DNA of 64,000 nucleotides from Roseomonas indoligenes (GCF_017813365.1 NZ_JAGIZA010000002.1:124001-188000); one strand, 5' to 3'. Shown: positions 50,579 to 60,190, numbered from the stretch's first letter. Notes: a model not told the origin generated them from the letters alone. Made by a program: numbers and translations.

Positions 50579-52041
50579 GCCTGACCCTGTCCGTGATCCG
50601 CTGCCCCGACAGCGTCGCGCCGGAACGGCGCGAGGTGACGGGCGGCGATATCACCATCGGCCGCGGCCCGGACAACGACTGGGTGCTCGCCGATCCCGAC
50701 CGGCATCTCTCCAAGCGGCACTGCCGGATCGCGTTCCGATCCGGCGCGTGGCAGCTCACCGACACCAGCTCCAACGGCACCTTCGTGAACCACGCGCCTA
50801 CCCCGCTCGGGCCGGGCGGGGAGCGGATGCTGCGGGACGGCGACCGGATCACGCTCGGCACCTTCGAGATCGAGGTGCGGATCGCCGAGCACAGCTTCAC
50901 CCCCCCGCCGCCCTCTTCCTTCGAGAGGACGCCCGCTGCGGGCGGGCTCTCGCCCGGCATGCTCGACCCCTTCGCGGAGCCGCCCCCGCCGCCGCGCCCC
51001 TTCGGGGACCGGTTCGACGCTCCAACGAGCCTTCCCGGCTCGTCGATCGGCGGGCCCAGCCTGCTCCTGCCCGATGATTTCGATCCGCTGGCACCGGCCG
51101 AGGATCCCTTCCAGGGGCCAACCCAGCCGGACCACGCCTCGGCCCTGCACGCCGCTTTCCCTATCCAACCCGAACCCTTCGGCCCGATCGACAGTCCGCC
51201 GGGACGGTCGGGCGGCAGCAATCTGATCCCGGACGACTGGGATCTCGACCTGCCGGCCAGCCGTCCTTCGGCCCCGCCGCCAACGCCGCCGGTGCAGGCT
51301 CCCATGCCTGTGCCGGCCGCTATCCCGCCGGCCCCGCCGCCGCAGATGGCGTCCGTGGCTCCGCCGCCGGCCGTGCCGCCGCCGGCGGTTTCGGGTGCGC
51401 TGCAACGAAGCCCGCCCGCGGCGGAGCCGTCCCGGGCCGAGGGCGCCCCGGATCCGGCCCTGCTCTCCGCCTTCCTGCGGGGCACGGGCCTCGGCGACCA
51501 GGCCGTGCCCGATCCTGCGGCCACGCTGGAGGCGGCGGGCGCGGCCCTGCGCGCGGCGGTCAGCGGGCTGCGCCAGGCCCTGATCGCCCGCGCTTCCATC
51601 AAGGGCGAGTTCCGGATCGAGCAGACGATGATCCGCACCACCGGCAACAACCCGCTGAAGTTCTCCGCCGGCGACGACGACGCGCTCCTCGCCATGCTGG
51701 GGATCGGGCGTCGCGACGCGATGCGGCCGGACGCCGCCATGGCGGATGCGCTGCGGGACATGCGGCTGCACGAGCTGGCGACGGTGACGGCGATGCAGGC
51801 CGCGGTGCGCGCGCTGCTGGCGCGCTTCGACCCCGGCGCGCTGGAGCGCGGGGCGGAGAAGGGCGGCTTCTCCGTGCTGCCCGGCGGGCGCAAGGCCCGC
51901 GCCTGGGAGGCCTTCGAGGCCCTGCACGCCGAGGTGAGCGGTGCGCTGGCCGACAACTTCGACAGCGTCTTCGGGAAGAGTTTCGCCAAGGCCTATGAGC
52001 AGGCCCTGGAAGAGCTCTCGTCCCGCAGGGAGATCCCATGA
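50575..52041 (+). CDS. tagH: T6SS-associated FHA-domain protein TagH
   Basis: A 488-residue protein with an N-terminal FHA domain (about 5-100): ITIGRGPDNDWVLADPDRHL, SKRHCRIAFRSGAWQLTDTS and SNGTFVN contain the phosphothreonine-binding Arg, Ser and Asn positions. A 260-residue Pro-rich linker leads to the TagH C-terminal domain (RIEQTMIRTTGNNPLKFSAG, DDALLAMLGIG, MAMA-type helices ending FGKSFAKAYEQALEE). TagH/Fha reads phosphorylation by PpkA and promotes T6SS assembly. The TTG start at 50575 was chosen because the FHA strand begins immediately after; upstream frame has no better start. It opens a run tagH-tssJ-tssK-tssL-tssM-tagF-pppA with short gaps or overlaps. Confidence 0.88.
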   Translation: MSLTLSVIRCPDSVAPERREVTGGDITIGRGPDNDWVLADPDRHLSKRHCRIAFRSGAWQLTDTSSNGTFVNHAPTPLGPGGERMLRDGDRITLGTFEIEVRIAEHSFTPPPPSSFERTPAAGGLSPGMLDPFAEPPPPPRPFGDRFDAPTSLPGSSIGGPSLLLPDDFDPLAPAEDPFQGPTQPDHASALHAAFPIQPEPFGPIDSPPGRSGGSNLIPDDWDLDLPASRPSAPPPTPPVQAPMPVPAAIPPAPPPQMASVAPPPAVPPPAVSGALQRSPPAAEPSRAEGAPDPALLSAFLRGTGLGDQAVPDPAATLEAAGAALRAAVSGLRQALIARASIKGEFRIEQTMIRTTGNNPLKFSAGDDDALLAMLGIGRRDAMRPDAAMADALRDMRLHELATVTAMQAAVRALLARFDPGALERGAEKGGFSVLPGGRKARAWEAFEALHAEVSGALADNFDSVFGKSFAKAYEQALEELSSRREIP

Positions 52042-52508
52042 TCCAACGCCGGCCCTTCCTGGTGCTGCCCGCGCTCCTGCTGGCGCGCTGCGGTGCGCCG
52101 CCGCCGCCGCCCCCGCCGGTGCTCGCCCTGACCATCCGGGGCGGGGCGGACCAGAACCCCGACGCGACGGGGCAGGCGGTGCCCGTCTCCGTGCGCCTGT
52201 TCTTCCTCGCCGGCACGGGCAAGTTCGAGGCGGCGGACGTCTTCGCGCTGACCGAGCGCGAGGGCGCGACGCTCGGCGCCGACGCGGTGGGATCGGAGAC
52301 GGTGATCATCCGCCCCGGGGAGAGCGTCTCGATCGAGCGGGAGATGAAGCCGGCGGCGAAGTTCCTCGGCGCGGTCGTGCTGTTCCGCGCGATCGACGGG
52401 GCGAAGTGGCGGGTTTCCCAGCCCATCGCGCCGAGCGGGCCGACGCGGCTCCTCCTCACCACCTCCGGCACCACCGCCACCCTGGCGCCTGCCCCGGCCG
52501 CAGCATGA
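52038..52508 (+). CDS. tssJ: T6SS outer-membrane lipoprotein TssJ
   Basis: A 156-residue lipoprotein of the T6SS membrane complex, which anchors TssM to the outer membrane. The N-terminus RRPFLVLPALLLARCGAPPP gives a signal peptide with the lipidated Cys at 18; Arg at the -1 position is unusual. The mature part follows the VasD/TssJ pattern: LALTIRGGADQNPDATGQAV, PVSVRLFFLAGTGKFEAADV, FALTEREGATLGAD and ETVIIRPGESVSIEREM. It overlaps tagH by 4 bases (ATGA) and precedes tssK by 10. Confidence 0.88.
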   Translation: MIQRRPFLVLPALLLARCGAPPPPPPPVLALTIRGGADQNPDATGQAVPVSVRLFFLAGTGKFEAADVFALTEREGATLGADAVGSETVIIRPGESVSIEREMKPAAKFLGAVVLFRAIDGAKWRVSQPIAPSGPTRLLLTTSGTTATLAPAPAAA

Positions 52509-52518
52509 GCTTCGCAGC

Positions 52519-53847
52519 ATGAGCTGGACCAACCGCGTCGTCTGGCACGAGGGGATGTTCCTTCGTTCCCAGCACTTCCAGCAGCAGGACCGCTGGCTGG
52601 AGACGCTGGTGCGCGAGCGCACGGCGGCGCTGCGGCCGCATGGCTGGGGCATGACGGAGATGGTCGTGAACCGCGACCTGCTCGCCACCGGGCAGTTCGC
52701 GCTCGTCTCCGGGCGCGGCGTGTTCGAGGACGGCACGCCCTTCTCCACCCCCGGCGACACCGACCAGCCCGTGCCGCTGGACCTGGCGGAGAGCGTGCGG
52801 AACGCCGTGGTCTACCTCGCCCTGCCGATCCGCCAGAACGGCGCGGTGGAGGTCGTCTCGGACGCGGTGCTGGAAGCCCGGCTGCTGCAGCAGCCCTTCG
52901 AGGCCTATGACACCCATTCCGGCTCGCCCCAGCCCGCCGAGCTGCAGGTCGGGCGCCTGCGCATGCGCTACATGCTGGAGACGGAGAACCGCGCGGGCTA
53001 TCACTGCATCGGCCTCGCGCGCGTCGTGGAGGTGGGATCGGACCGCCGCGTGACCCTGGACGACCGCTGGATCGCACCGGCGCTTCTCTGCTCCGCGACG
53101 CCGCCGCTGATGGGCCTGCTGAACGAGCTGGCGGGGATGCTGAACCAGCGCGGCGAGGCGCTGGCCGGGCGGATGACCCAGCCCGGCGGGCGCGGCGTCG
53201 CCGACGTGTCGGACTTCCTGCTGCTGCAATCCGTGAACCGCGCGCAGAAGCTTATCGGCCATTGGGCCGATGCGGGCGCGGTCCACCCGGCCGACCTCTA
53301 CGCGGCGCTGGTGCAGATCGCCGGCGATTTCGCGACCTTCACCGAGGCCAAGCGGCGCCCCTCCATCTACCCACCCTATCGCCACGCGGACCTGCAGCGC
53401 AGCTTCGAGCCGGTGATCGCCGACCTGCGCCGCTCCCTCTCCTTCGTCCTCGAGCAAAACGCCGTGCCCATCCCGTTGGAGGAGCGGCGGCACAACGTGC
53501 GCGTGGGGGCGATCAAGGATCGCAGCATCCTGCGCGGCTCCAGCTTCGTCCTTGTCGTGCAGGCGGACGTGCCCGCGGAGACGCTGCGGCGCCTCTTCCC
53601 GCCGCAGGTGAAGATCGGCGCGGTGGAGCAGATCGTCGAGCTGGTGAACGTCGCCCTGCCCGGCATCGACGTGCGCCCGCTGCCGGTGGCGCCGCGCCAG
53701 CTGCCCTTCTACGCGGGTGCCACCTATTTCGAGCTGGACGCCAACTCGCCGCATTGGAAGCAGATGCAGTCCGCGGGTGGTTTCGGGATCCACGTTTCCA
53801 ACCCCTTTCCCAATCTGAACCTCGAGCTCTGGGCCATCCGGGGCTAG
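52519..53847 (+). CDS. tssK: T6SS baseplate protein TssK
   Basis: TssK connects the baseplate to the membrane complex. The N-terminal shoulder domain starts MSWTNRVVWHEGMFLRSQHF with QQQDRWLETLVRER, an almost invariant TssK opening, and the C-terminal LPFYAGATYFELDANSPHWK plus GGFGIHVSNPFPNLNLELWA is equally typical. Length 442 residues fits. It is flanked by tssJ and tssL in the conserved J-K-L-M order. Confidence 0.95.
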   Translation: MSWTNRVVWHEGMFLRSQHFQQQDRWLETLVRERTAALRPHGWGMTEMVVNRDLLATGQFALVSGRGVFEDGTPFSTPGDTDQPVPLDLAESVRNAVVYLALPIRQNGAVEVVSDAVLEARLLQQPFEAYDTHSGSPQPAELQVGRLRMRYMLETENRAGYHCIGLARVVEVGSDRRVTLDDRWIAPALLCSATPPLMGLLNELAGMLNQRGEALAGRMTQPGGRGVADVSDFLLLQSVNRAQKLIGHWADAGAVHPADLYAALVQIAGDFATFTEAKRRPSIYPPYRHADLQRSFEPVIADLRRSLSFVLEQNAVPIPLEERRHNVRVGAIKDRSILRGSSFVLVVQADVPAETLRRLFPPQVKIGAVEQIVELVNVALPGIDVRPLPVAPRQLPFYAGATYFELDANSPHWKQMQSAGGFGIHVSNPFPNLNLELWAIRG

Positions 53848-53868
53848 TCCGGATCACGGGAGGCAGGG

Positions 53869-55224
53869 ATGAGCGACAATCCGTTCTCGGAGCCCGACGA
53901 CAGCGACCGGACGATCATCCGTCCGGTGCCGGGGGGGCGCCGGCCTGCCGCGACACCGCCCCAGCCGGCGGCTGCCGCGCCCTACTCGCCGCCCGTGCCG
54001 CCGCCCCCGGTCGCGGAGGGCACGACGGACCTGGCTGTCGGGGTCAATCCGCTGGTGGCCGTCGCGGCCCCGCTGCTTCAGCTCGTCACGCGGCTGCGGA
54101 ACACCGCCCGCCCGCCGGCCGCGGGCGACCTGCGGGAGCGCGCGGTGGCCCAGGTGCGCGCCTTCGAGAAGGCGGCCCAGGCTACCGGCATCCCGCTGGA
54201 GCAACTGCGGCCCGCGCATTACGCCCTCTGCGCCACGCTGGACGACGTGGTGCTCGCGACTCCCTGGGGTGGCAGCGGCGGCTGGGCGGAACGCTCCATG
54301 GTCTCGACCTTCCACCAGGAGGTGCGCAGCGGCGAGCGCTTCTTCGACCTGCTGAAGCAGATGAACGACAATCCCGGCCGCTTCATGCCGGTGATCGAGC
54401 TGATGTATCTCTGCATGTCGCTCGGCTTTATCGGCAAGTACCGGCGGGCGCCGCACGTGCCGGCCGGGATCGAGCCGGTGCGGGAGGAAACCTACGCGAT
54501 CATCGCGAAGCACCGGGCGGCCGCCTCGGCCGAGCTGGCGCCGCATACGGCCGGCGTCTCCGCCCCCTACCGCGCCGCGCGGATGCGGGTGCCGCTCTGG
54601 GTCGCGGGTGCCGCGGCGCTCGCGGCGCTGGGCGGGCTGTTCATCTGGACCTCCGGCGGGCTGAACGCGGCCTCGGACGACCTCTATGCCCGGATGCTGG
54701 CCGCACCGCCCGCGACGATGCCGGCCATTTCCCGCGCCGCGATCGTGCGGCCGCCGCCCCCGCCGCCGCCCTCTAACCAGCCCACCGCGGTGGACCGGCT
54801 GAGGACCTTCCTCGCGCCCGAGATCGCGCAGGGGCTGGTGACCGTGACGGGCACCGCCGCGACGCCGATCATCCGGATCAGCAACCGCGGCATGTTCCCC
54901 TCCGGCAGCGCCACGGTGCAGCCGAACTTCAAGCCGGTGCTGGTCCGCATCGGGGAGGCGCTGAAGACGGAGCCGGGCCCGGCGCAGGTGATCGGCTACA
55001 CCGACAACCAGCCGATCCGCACGGTGGCCTTCCCCTCCAACTTCCAGCTCTCCACCGCCCGCGCCCGCGCCGCGGCCGCCATTCTGGGAGAGGCGGCGGG
55101 CGATCCGGGCCGCCTCACCGTCGAGGGGCGGGCGGATGCCGATCCTCTGGCGCCCAACACCACGCCTGAGGGGCGGGAGCAGAACAGGCGGATCGAGATC
55201 GTGCTGCACCGGACCGGGGGCTGA
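53869..55224 (+). CDS. tssL: T6SS inner-membrane protein TssL with C-terminal OmpA domain
   Basis: A 451-residue evolved TssL. After a Pro-rich N-terminus comes the cytoplasmic DotU-like domain (NPLVAVAAPLLQLVTRLRNT, ALCATLDDVVLATPWGG, STFHQEVRSGERFFDLLKQM, MYLCMSLGFIGKYR), one membrane helix (LWVAGAAALAALGGLFIWTS) and a periplasmic OmpA domain (FPSGSATVQPNFKPVLVRIG, VIGYTDNQPIRT, FQLSTARARAAAAILGEAAG), which tethers the complex to peptidoglycan. It starts 21 bases after tssK behind a GGGAGGCAGGG ribosome-binding site and ends 4 bases before tssM. Confidence 0.94.
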   Translation: MSDNPFSEPDDSDRTIIRPVPGGRRPAATPPQPAAAAPYSPPVPPPPVAEGTTDLAVGVNPLVAVAAPLLQLVTRLRNTARPPAAGDLRERAVAQVRAFEKAAQATGIPLEQLRPAHYALCATLDDVVLATPWGGSGGWAERSMVSTFHQEVRSGERFFDLLKQMNDNPGRFMPVIELMYLCMSLGFIGKYRRAPHVPAGIEPVREETYAIIAKHRAAASAELAPHTAGVSAPYRAARMRVPLWVAGAAALAALGGLFIWTSGGLNAASDDLYARMLAAPPATMPAISRAAIVRPPPPPPPSNQPTAVDRLRTFLAPEIAQGLVTVTGTAATPIIRISNRGMFPSGSATVQPNFKPVLVRIGEALKTEPGPAQVIGYTDNQPIRTVAFPSNFQLSTARARAAAAILGEAAGDPGRLTVEGRADADPLAPNTTPEGREQNRRIEIVLHRTGG

Positions 55225-55228
55225 GGCC

Positions 55229-58200
55229 ATGGGCTTTCTGGGTCGCATACCCTGGCGCTGGGTGCTGAGCTTCGTCGGCGTCGCGCTCCTCGCCCTCCTC
55301 ATCTGGCTTTTCGGCCCGCTGCTGTCCGTGCTGGAGGACTGGATCCCGCGGGCCGCCATCATCCTGGTGATGCTGGTGATCTGGGTGGTGGCGAACCTGC
55401 TGGTCACCCGGCGCCGGCGGCGGCGGGACCGCGACCTGGCAACGGGGATCGCGGCGCCCGTTGCGGACGCCCGCGGCCAGGAGCGCGCGGAGGAGGTGGC
55501 GGCGCTCGGCGAGCGCCTCTCCGCCGCGATGGCGCTGCTGCGCAAGGCGCGCGGCACGCGCGGCTATCTCTATGAGCAGCCCTGGTACGCCATCATCGGC
55601 CCGCCGGGCGCGGGCAAGACGACCGCCCTGCTGAACGCCGGGCTGAAGTTCCCGCTGGCGGCGGAGATGGGGCAGGGGGCGGTAGCCGGCGTCGGCGGCA
55701 CCCGCATGTGCGACTGGTGGTTCACCGAGGAGGCGGTGCTGATCGACACCGCCGGCCGCTACACGACCCAGGATTCCAACGCGGAGGTGGACCGCGCGGG
55801 GTGGGAGGGCTTCCTGGCGCTGCTGCGCCGCACCCGCCCGCGCCAGCCGCTGAATGGCGTGCTCGTCGCAATCTCCCTCAGCGACATCGCCGCGGCCCCG
55901 GCGGAGGAGCGGATCGCCCATGCCCGGGCCATCCGCCGCCGCATCAAGGAGCTGGAGGAGAAGCTTGCCGTCCGCCTGCCGGTCTATGCGCTGCTGACGA
56001 AGGCGGACCTGCTGGCGGGCTTCACCGAGTTCTTCGACGATCTGGACCGCGAGCGGCGGGAGCAGGTCTGGGGCGCCACCTTCGCCTACAAGGGCGCCCG
56101 GCCTGCCGCCGGCGCCGGCCCGGCCGAGGGATTCGCGGCGGAGCTGCGGCTGCTGGTGGAGCGGCTGAACGACCGCCTTCTCGCGCGGTTGCAGGCGGAG
56201 CGCAGCCCGGAGCGCCGCGCGTTGATCGCGGGCTTCCCCGCCCAGGTGGCCTCGCTGGAGCAGCCGGTGGCCGGCTTCCTCGCCGAGGCCTTCGGCGGTT
56301 CCCGCATGGATCCCGCGCCGCTGCTGCGCGGCGTCTATCTCACCTCCGGCACGCAGGAGGGGACGCCGATCGACCGGCTGGCCGGCGCCATCGCCCGGTC
56401 CTTCGGCATCGACCAGCAGCGGGCCGCGAGTCTGCGGCCCGAGCGCGGCCGCAGCTACTTCCTGCACCGTCTCCTGACTGGCGTGATCTTCGGCGAGGCG
56501 ATGCTGGGGAGCGAGCCGCCGCAGGTCAGGCGCCGCCGCTTCATCATCCGCGCGGCCTCCTTCGCGTCCCTGCTGCTGGTGGCAGTGCTGGCGGGCGGCT
56601 GGATGATGGCGGGCCGCTCCCAGGGGCAGGCGGAGCTGGATGCCACGGCGAAGGCCCTGGCGGAGTACGAGACCGGGGCGGCTCGGCTGCCGCTCGACCC
56701 CGTCGCGGATGCCGACCTGCCGCGCCTGCTCACGCTGCTCGACAGCGCGCGCAAGCTCTCCCAGCCGGAGGGAATGCCGGAGGACGGGATCTCCGCCTTC
56801 GGGCTCTCGCAGCGCGCGAAGCTCGAGGCGGGCGCCGAGGTGGTGTACCGCCACGCGCTGAACCACGCCCTGCTGCCGCGCATGATCTGGCGGCTGGAAG
56901 CGCAGATGCGCGGCAATCTCACGCGGCCGGATTTCCTCTACGAGGCTTCCCGCGTCTATCTCATGCTCGGCAACCAGGGGCCGCTGGACCGCGCCCTGGT
57001 GCGGGAATGGATGGCGGTGGACTGGCGCAACACCTATCCCGGCGCCTTCAACGCCCCGATCCTCGCCAGCCTGCGCGAGCACCTGGACAGGCTGCTGGAA
57101 GGCCCGCTGCCGCTGGTGGCGCTGGACGGGGAACTGGTGGCGCAGGCGCGGGCGACCTTCAGCCGGGTGCCGCTGGCAGCAAGGGTCTATTCCCGCATCA
57201 AGCCCTCCGCCGCCGCCCAGGCCCTGCCGCCCTGGCGGCCCTCCGAGGCGCTGGGGGCGGCGGGGCAGAGCGTCTTCGTGCGCCCCTCCGGCCAGCCGCT
57301 GAACGCGGGCGTGCCGGGCTTCTTCACCCTGGCCGGCTTCCACCGCGTGCTGCTGCCCGCGCTGACGGGCGCGGTGCGGGAGGTGGCTTCGGAGAGCTGG
57401 GTTCTAGGCACCAATGCCGAGGTGAACCTCATCGGGCCGCAGCTGCAGCAGCTGGAGCAGGCCGTGGTCGCCCTCTACGTCGCCGACTACGCGGCGGCCT
57501 GGGACGCGATGCTGCAGGATCTGGACGTGGTGCCGCTTCGCAGCCTCACCCAGGCCTCGCAGGACCTCTACATCCTCTCCTCGCCGCAATCCCCGATGAA
57601 GTCGCTGCTGGAATCCGTCGCGCGGCAGCTCACCCTGTCGGAGCCGCCACCGCCGACGCCCGGTGTGGCGGGCGCGGTCGCCGACTTGGCCAACCGGGCC
57701 GGGGGCGCGGCGACCGGCGCGGCGAACGCCGTGGCCGGGGAAGCTTCCCGCGTGACGGCCGTGCTCGGCGGCGTGCAGCCCGGCGCGGCCCCGGCCCTGC
57801 CGCCCGGCACGGAGATCGACCGGCGCTACCAGGCGCTGCGCGACCTTGTCGCCGGCGGGGCGGGGGCGCCTATCAGCCAGTTGCTGAAGCTGTTGAACGA
57901 CCTCCAGCAGCAGCTGGCGAAGCTGGCGGCGGCGCCCATCGGCAATGCGGCGCCCGCCACACCGCCGGGGCCGGACCCGACCCTCGCGCTGCGGGCCGAG
58001 GCGCAGCGGCAGCCCCAGCCCGTCGCGCGCTGGCTTCTCGCCATGGCCGGCAGCGGCAACGTGCTGCGCGGCGGCGGCGCCCGGCAGCAGGTCGCGGCCG
58101 CCTATAACGGCGCGGGCGGCCCGGCGGCGCTCTGCCCAGTGGCGGTGAACGGGCGCTTCCCCTTCGTGCCGGGCAGCGCACAAGAGACGCCGCTGGACGA

Positions 58201-58795
58201 TTTCGGCCGGCTCTTCGCGCCGGGCGGGCTGATCGACGGCTTCTTCAACACGCAGCTCAAGCCCTATGTGGACACCTCCGGCACGGTCTGGAAGCCGCAG
58301 GCCGCCAATGGCGTGCCGGCGCCCGTCTCCCAGGCCGATGTCGCGCAGTTCCAGCGGGCGGCGGCCATCCGGGATCTCTTCTTCTCCGGCGGTGCGGCGG
58401 CGCCGAGCGTGCGCTTCGATATCACGCCCTCGCAGCTCGATGCCGAGGCGAAGCAGGTCTCGCTCGACTTCGACGGCACCTCCGTGACCTACAGCCACGG
58501 CCCGCCGCGCACGACGCAGATCACCTGGCCCGGCCCGACGCGGATGCAGAACGTGCGCCTCGTCTTCGAGCCGCCGCCGGCGGGCGGGACGGGGGTGCTG
58601 TCGGATGCCGGGCCCTGGGCGATGTTCCGCATGTTCAACCGCGGCACGCTACGCCCCGCGGGGTCGCCGGAGCGCTTCACCCTGACCTACCGGCTGGGCG
58701 AGAGGCAGGCCGTGTTCGAGATCCGCGCCGGTTCCGTGAACAACCCCTTCGCGCCGGGGCTGCTGCAGGAGTTCCGGTGCCCGCGGGTGGAGTAG
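55229..58795 (+). CDS. tssM: T6SS inner-membrane ATPase-like protein TssM (IcmF)
   Basis: A 1188-residue core of the T6SS membrane complex. Two N-terminal helices (VLSFVGVALLALLIWLFGPL, AAIILVMLVIWVVANLLV) precede the cytoplasmic NTPase domain with Walker A GPPGAGKTTALLNAG and VLIDTAGRY; NGVLVAISLSDIAA follows. A third helix (SFASLLLVAVLAGGWMMAG) leads to the large periplasmic IcmF region, with AMFRMFNRGTLRPAGSPERF near its end. ATG 55229 was chosen because it directly begins the membrane helix region. It overlaps tagF by 19 bases. Confidence 0.95.
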   Translation: MGFLGRIPWRWVLSFVGVALLALLIWLFGPLLSVLEDWIPRAAIILVMLVIWVVANLLVTRRRRRRDRDLATGIAAPVADARGQERAEEVAALGERLSAAMALLRKARGTRGYLYEQPWYAIIGPPGAGKTTALLNAGLKFPLAAEMGQGAVAGVGGTRMCDWWFTEEAVLIDTAGRYTTQDSNAEVDRAGWEGFLALLRRTRPRQPLNGVLVAISLSDIAAAPAEERIAHARAIRRRIKELEEKLAVRLPVYALLTKADLLAGFTEFFDDLDRERREQVWGATFAYKGARPAAGAGPAEGFAAELRLLVERLNDRLLARLQAERSPERRALIAGFPAQVASLEQPVAGFLAEAFGGSRMDPAPLLRGVYLTSGTQEGTPIDRLAGAIARSFGIDQQRAASLRPERGRSYFLHRLLTGVIFGEAMLGSEPPQVRRRRFIIRAASFASLLLVAVLAGGWMMAGRSQGQAELDATAKALAEYETGAARLPLDPVADADLPRLLTLLDSARKLSQPEGMPEDGISAFGLSQRAKLEAGAEVVYRHALNHALLPRMIWRLEAQMRGNLTRPDFLYEASRVYLMLGNQGPLDRALVREWMAVDWRNTYPGAFNAPILASLREHLDRLLEGPLPLVALDGELVAQARATFSRVPLAARVYSRIKPSAAAQALPPWRPSEALGAAGQSVFVRPSGQPLNAGVPGFFTLAGFHRVLLPALTGAVREVASESWVLGTNAEVNLIGPQLQQLEQAVVALYVADYAAAWDAMLQDLDVVPLRSLTQASQDLYILSSPQSPMKSLLESVARQLTLSEPPPPTPGVAGAVADLANRAGGAATGAANAVAGEASRVTAVLGGVQPGAAPALPPGTEIDRRYQALRDLVAGGAGAPISQLLKLLNDLQQQLAKLAAAPIGNAAPATPPGPDPTLALRAEAQRQPQPVARWLLAMAGSGNVLRGGGARQQVAAAYNGAGGPAALCPVAVNGRFPFVPGSAQETPLDDFGRLFAPGGLIDGFFNTQLKPYVDTSGTVWKPQAANGVPAPVSQADVAQFQRAAAIRDLFFSGGAAAPSVRFDITPSQLDAEAKQVSLDFDGTSVTYSHGPPRTTQITWPGPTRMQNVRLVFEPPPAGGTGVLSDAGPWAMFRMFNRGTLRPAGSPERFTLTYRLGERQAVFEIRAGSVNNPFAPGLLQEFRCPRVE

Positions 58796-59421
58796 CCTCC
58801 CCGTCCGGCCCCGGTCCCGGGATGGGGGCCGTGGTGCGGGCCGGGGTGTTCGGCAAGTTGCCGGCCCGTGGCGACTTCCTGCGCCTCGGCCTGCCCCGCG
58901 ACTTCGTCGATGCCTGGGATCTCTGGTGGCAGCGCGGCCTCCTCTCCGTGCGGGAGATCGCCGGGGAGGACTGGGTGGCGGCCTGGTTGGAGGCGCCGGT
59001 CTGGCGCTTCGTCCTGCCGCCCGGGCTGCTGGGGCGGGACGGCGTGGCCGGCGTCTGGTTGCCGAGCGTGGACCGCGCCGGGCGCTACTTCCCGCTGACG
59101 GTCGCCGCCGTGGCCCCTTTCGACTGGGCGGAGCGGCCGGGTGACCTGCACGGCTTCCTCGCCGGAGCGGAGCAGGCGGGGCTGGACGCGCTGGAGAAGG
59201 ACCTGGACCCGGATGCGGTGCTCGGTCTCGCCATGGCCGCGCTGGAGGGTTCCGGCGGGCCCGCCGCCCAACAGCAGGTCGTGGCGGAGCGCGGCCTTGC
59301 CGCCTGGTGGACCGAGGGCGCGCCGCGCGTCGCGCCGCGCGCGGAGCGCGGCCGACGTCTGCCGGAGGGACGCGCCTTCGCGGGCCTGATCGATGACGGC
59401 TGGGGGGTGGATCGGGGATGA
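58777..59421 (+). CDS. tagF: T6SS-associated protein TagF (ImpM)
   Basis: A 214-residue protein of the ImpM family: GVFGKLPARGDFLRLGLPRD is the signature start, with VDAWDLWWQRGLLSVREIAG, APVWRFVLPPGLLGRDGVAG, WLPSVDRAGRYFPLTVAAVA following. TagF is a post-translational repressor of T6SS that acts with or without the kinase pathway. The gene starts with GTG at 58777 inside tssM and overlaps the phosphatase gene by 4 bases (ATGA). The tagF-pppA order is common in phosphorylation-controlled T6SS loci. Confidence 0.9.
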   Translation: MPAGGVASPSGPGPGMGAVVRAGVFGKLPARGDFLRLGLPRDFVDAWDLWWQRGLLSVREIAGEDWVAAWLEAPVWRFVLPPGLLGRDGVAGVWLPSVDRAGRYFPLTVAAVAPFDWAERPGDLHGFLAGAEQAGLDALEKDLDPDAVLGLAMAALEGSGGPAAQQQVVAERGLAAWWTEGAPRVAPRAERGRRLPEGRAFAGLIDDGWGVDRG

Positions 59422-60182
59422 CCGAGATGGTGGACGAGACCTGGCGCCCGACCCGCCCCGCCTTCCAATCCCGCGCCGTAACCCATGCGGGTGCGGTGCG
59501 GACGCATAACGAGGACGCCTTCGTGGACCGACCCGACCTCGGCCTCTGGGCCGTGGCGGACGGCGCGGGCGGGCATGAATCGGGCGAGGTGGCTTCCGCC
59601 GCCGTGGCCGAGGCGCTGGGCGGCATCCCGCCCGGCCTGGCCCCCGTCCAGGTCCTGCAGGAGGTACGCACGCGGCTGGCGGCCACGCACAATTCCCTGA
59701 TGGAGCAGAGCGCCCGGCGCGGCCCGAAGGTGCTGATGGCGACGACGGTGGTCGTGCTGCTGGCGCAGCAGGGGCACTTCGCCTGCCTCTGGGCCGGGGA
59801 TTCCCGCGTCTACCTTCTGCGCGACGGCGTGCTCACGCAGGTCAGCCGGGACCACAGCGTGGTGGAGGACCTGCTGGAGGCCGGCGCTATCACCGCCGAG
59901 CAAGCCGTGCGCCATCCCCAGGCCAACATCATCACTCGCGCCGTGGGGGCGGCGCCGGAGATGCTGGACCTCGACAAGCGCTCCGGCTCCCTGAAGGCGG
60001 GCGATCGCTTCCTGCTGTGCAGCGACGGCCTCTGCAAGGCGCTGGACGATGCCCGCATCGCGGAGCTTCTCGCCGGCAATCCGGAGGACGGGGCGGACAG
60101 GCTCATCGCGGCGGCGCTGCTGGCGAGGGCTACGGACAACGTCACCGCCGTGACCGTCCGGGTCCTGCCGGCCGCGGGCTGA
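59418..60182 (+). CDS. PP2C-type Ser/Thr phosphatase (PppA-like)
   Basis: A 254-residue PPM phosphatase: THAGAVRTHNEDAFVDRPDL (first metal site with RxxNEDA), GLWAVADGAGGHESGEVASA (DGxGGH), ATTVVVLLAQQGHFACLWAG with GDSRVYLLRDGVLTQVSRDH, SDGLCKALDD and ARATDNVTAVTV (final metal-binding Asp-Asn). All metal ligands appear intact. It should reverse the phosphorylation set by a PpkA-type kinase, switching T6SS off. It is the last gene of the + T6SS run and is convergent with the methyltransferase gene, 28 bases away. Confidence 0.9.
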   Translation: MTEMVDETWRPTRPAFQSRAVTHAGAVRTHNEDAFVDRPDLGLWAVADGAGGHESGEVASAAVAEALGGIPPGLAPVQVLQEVRTRLAATHNSLMEQSARRGPKVLMATTVVVLLAQQGHFACLWAGDSRVYLLRDGVLTQVSRDHSVVEDLLEAGAITAEQAVRHPQANIITRAVGAAPEMLDLDKRSGSLKAGDRFLLCSDGLCKALDDARIAELLAGNPEDGADRLIAAALLARATDNVTAVTVRVLPAAG

Positions 60183-60190
60183 CGCCGCCC

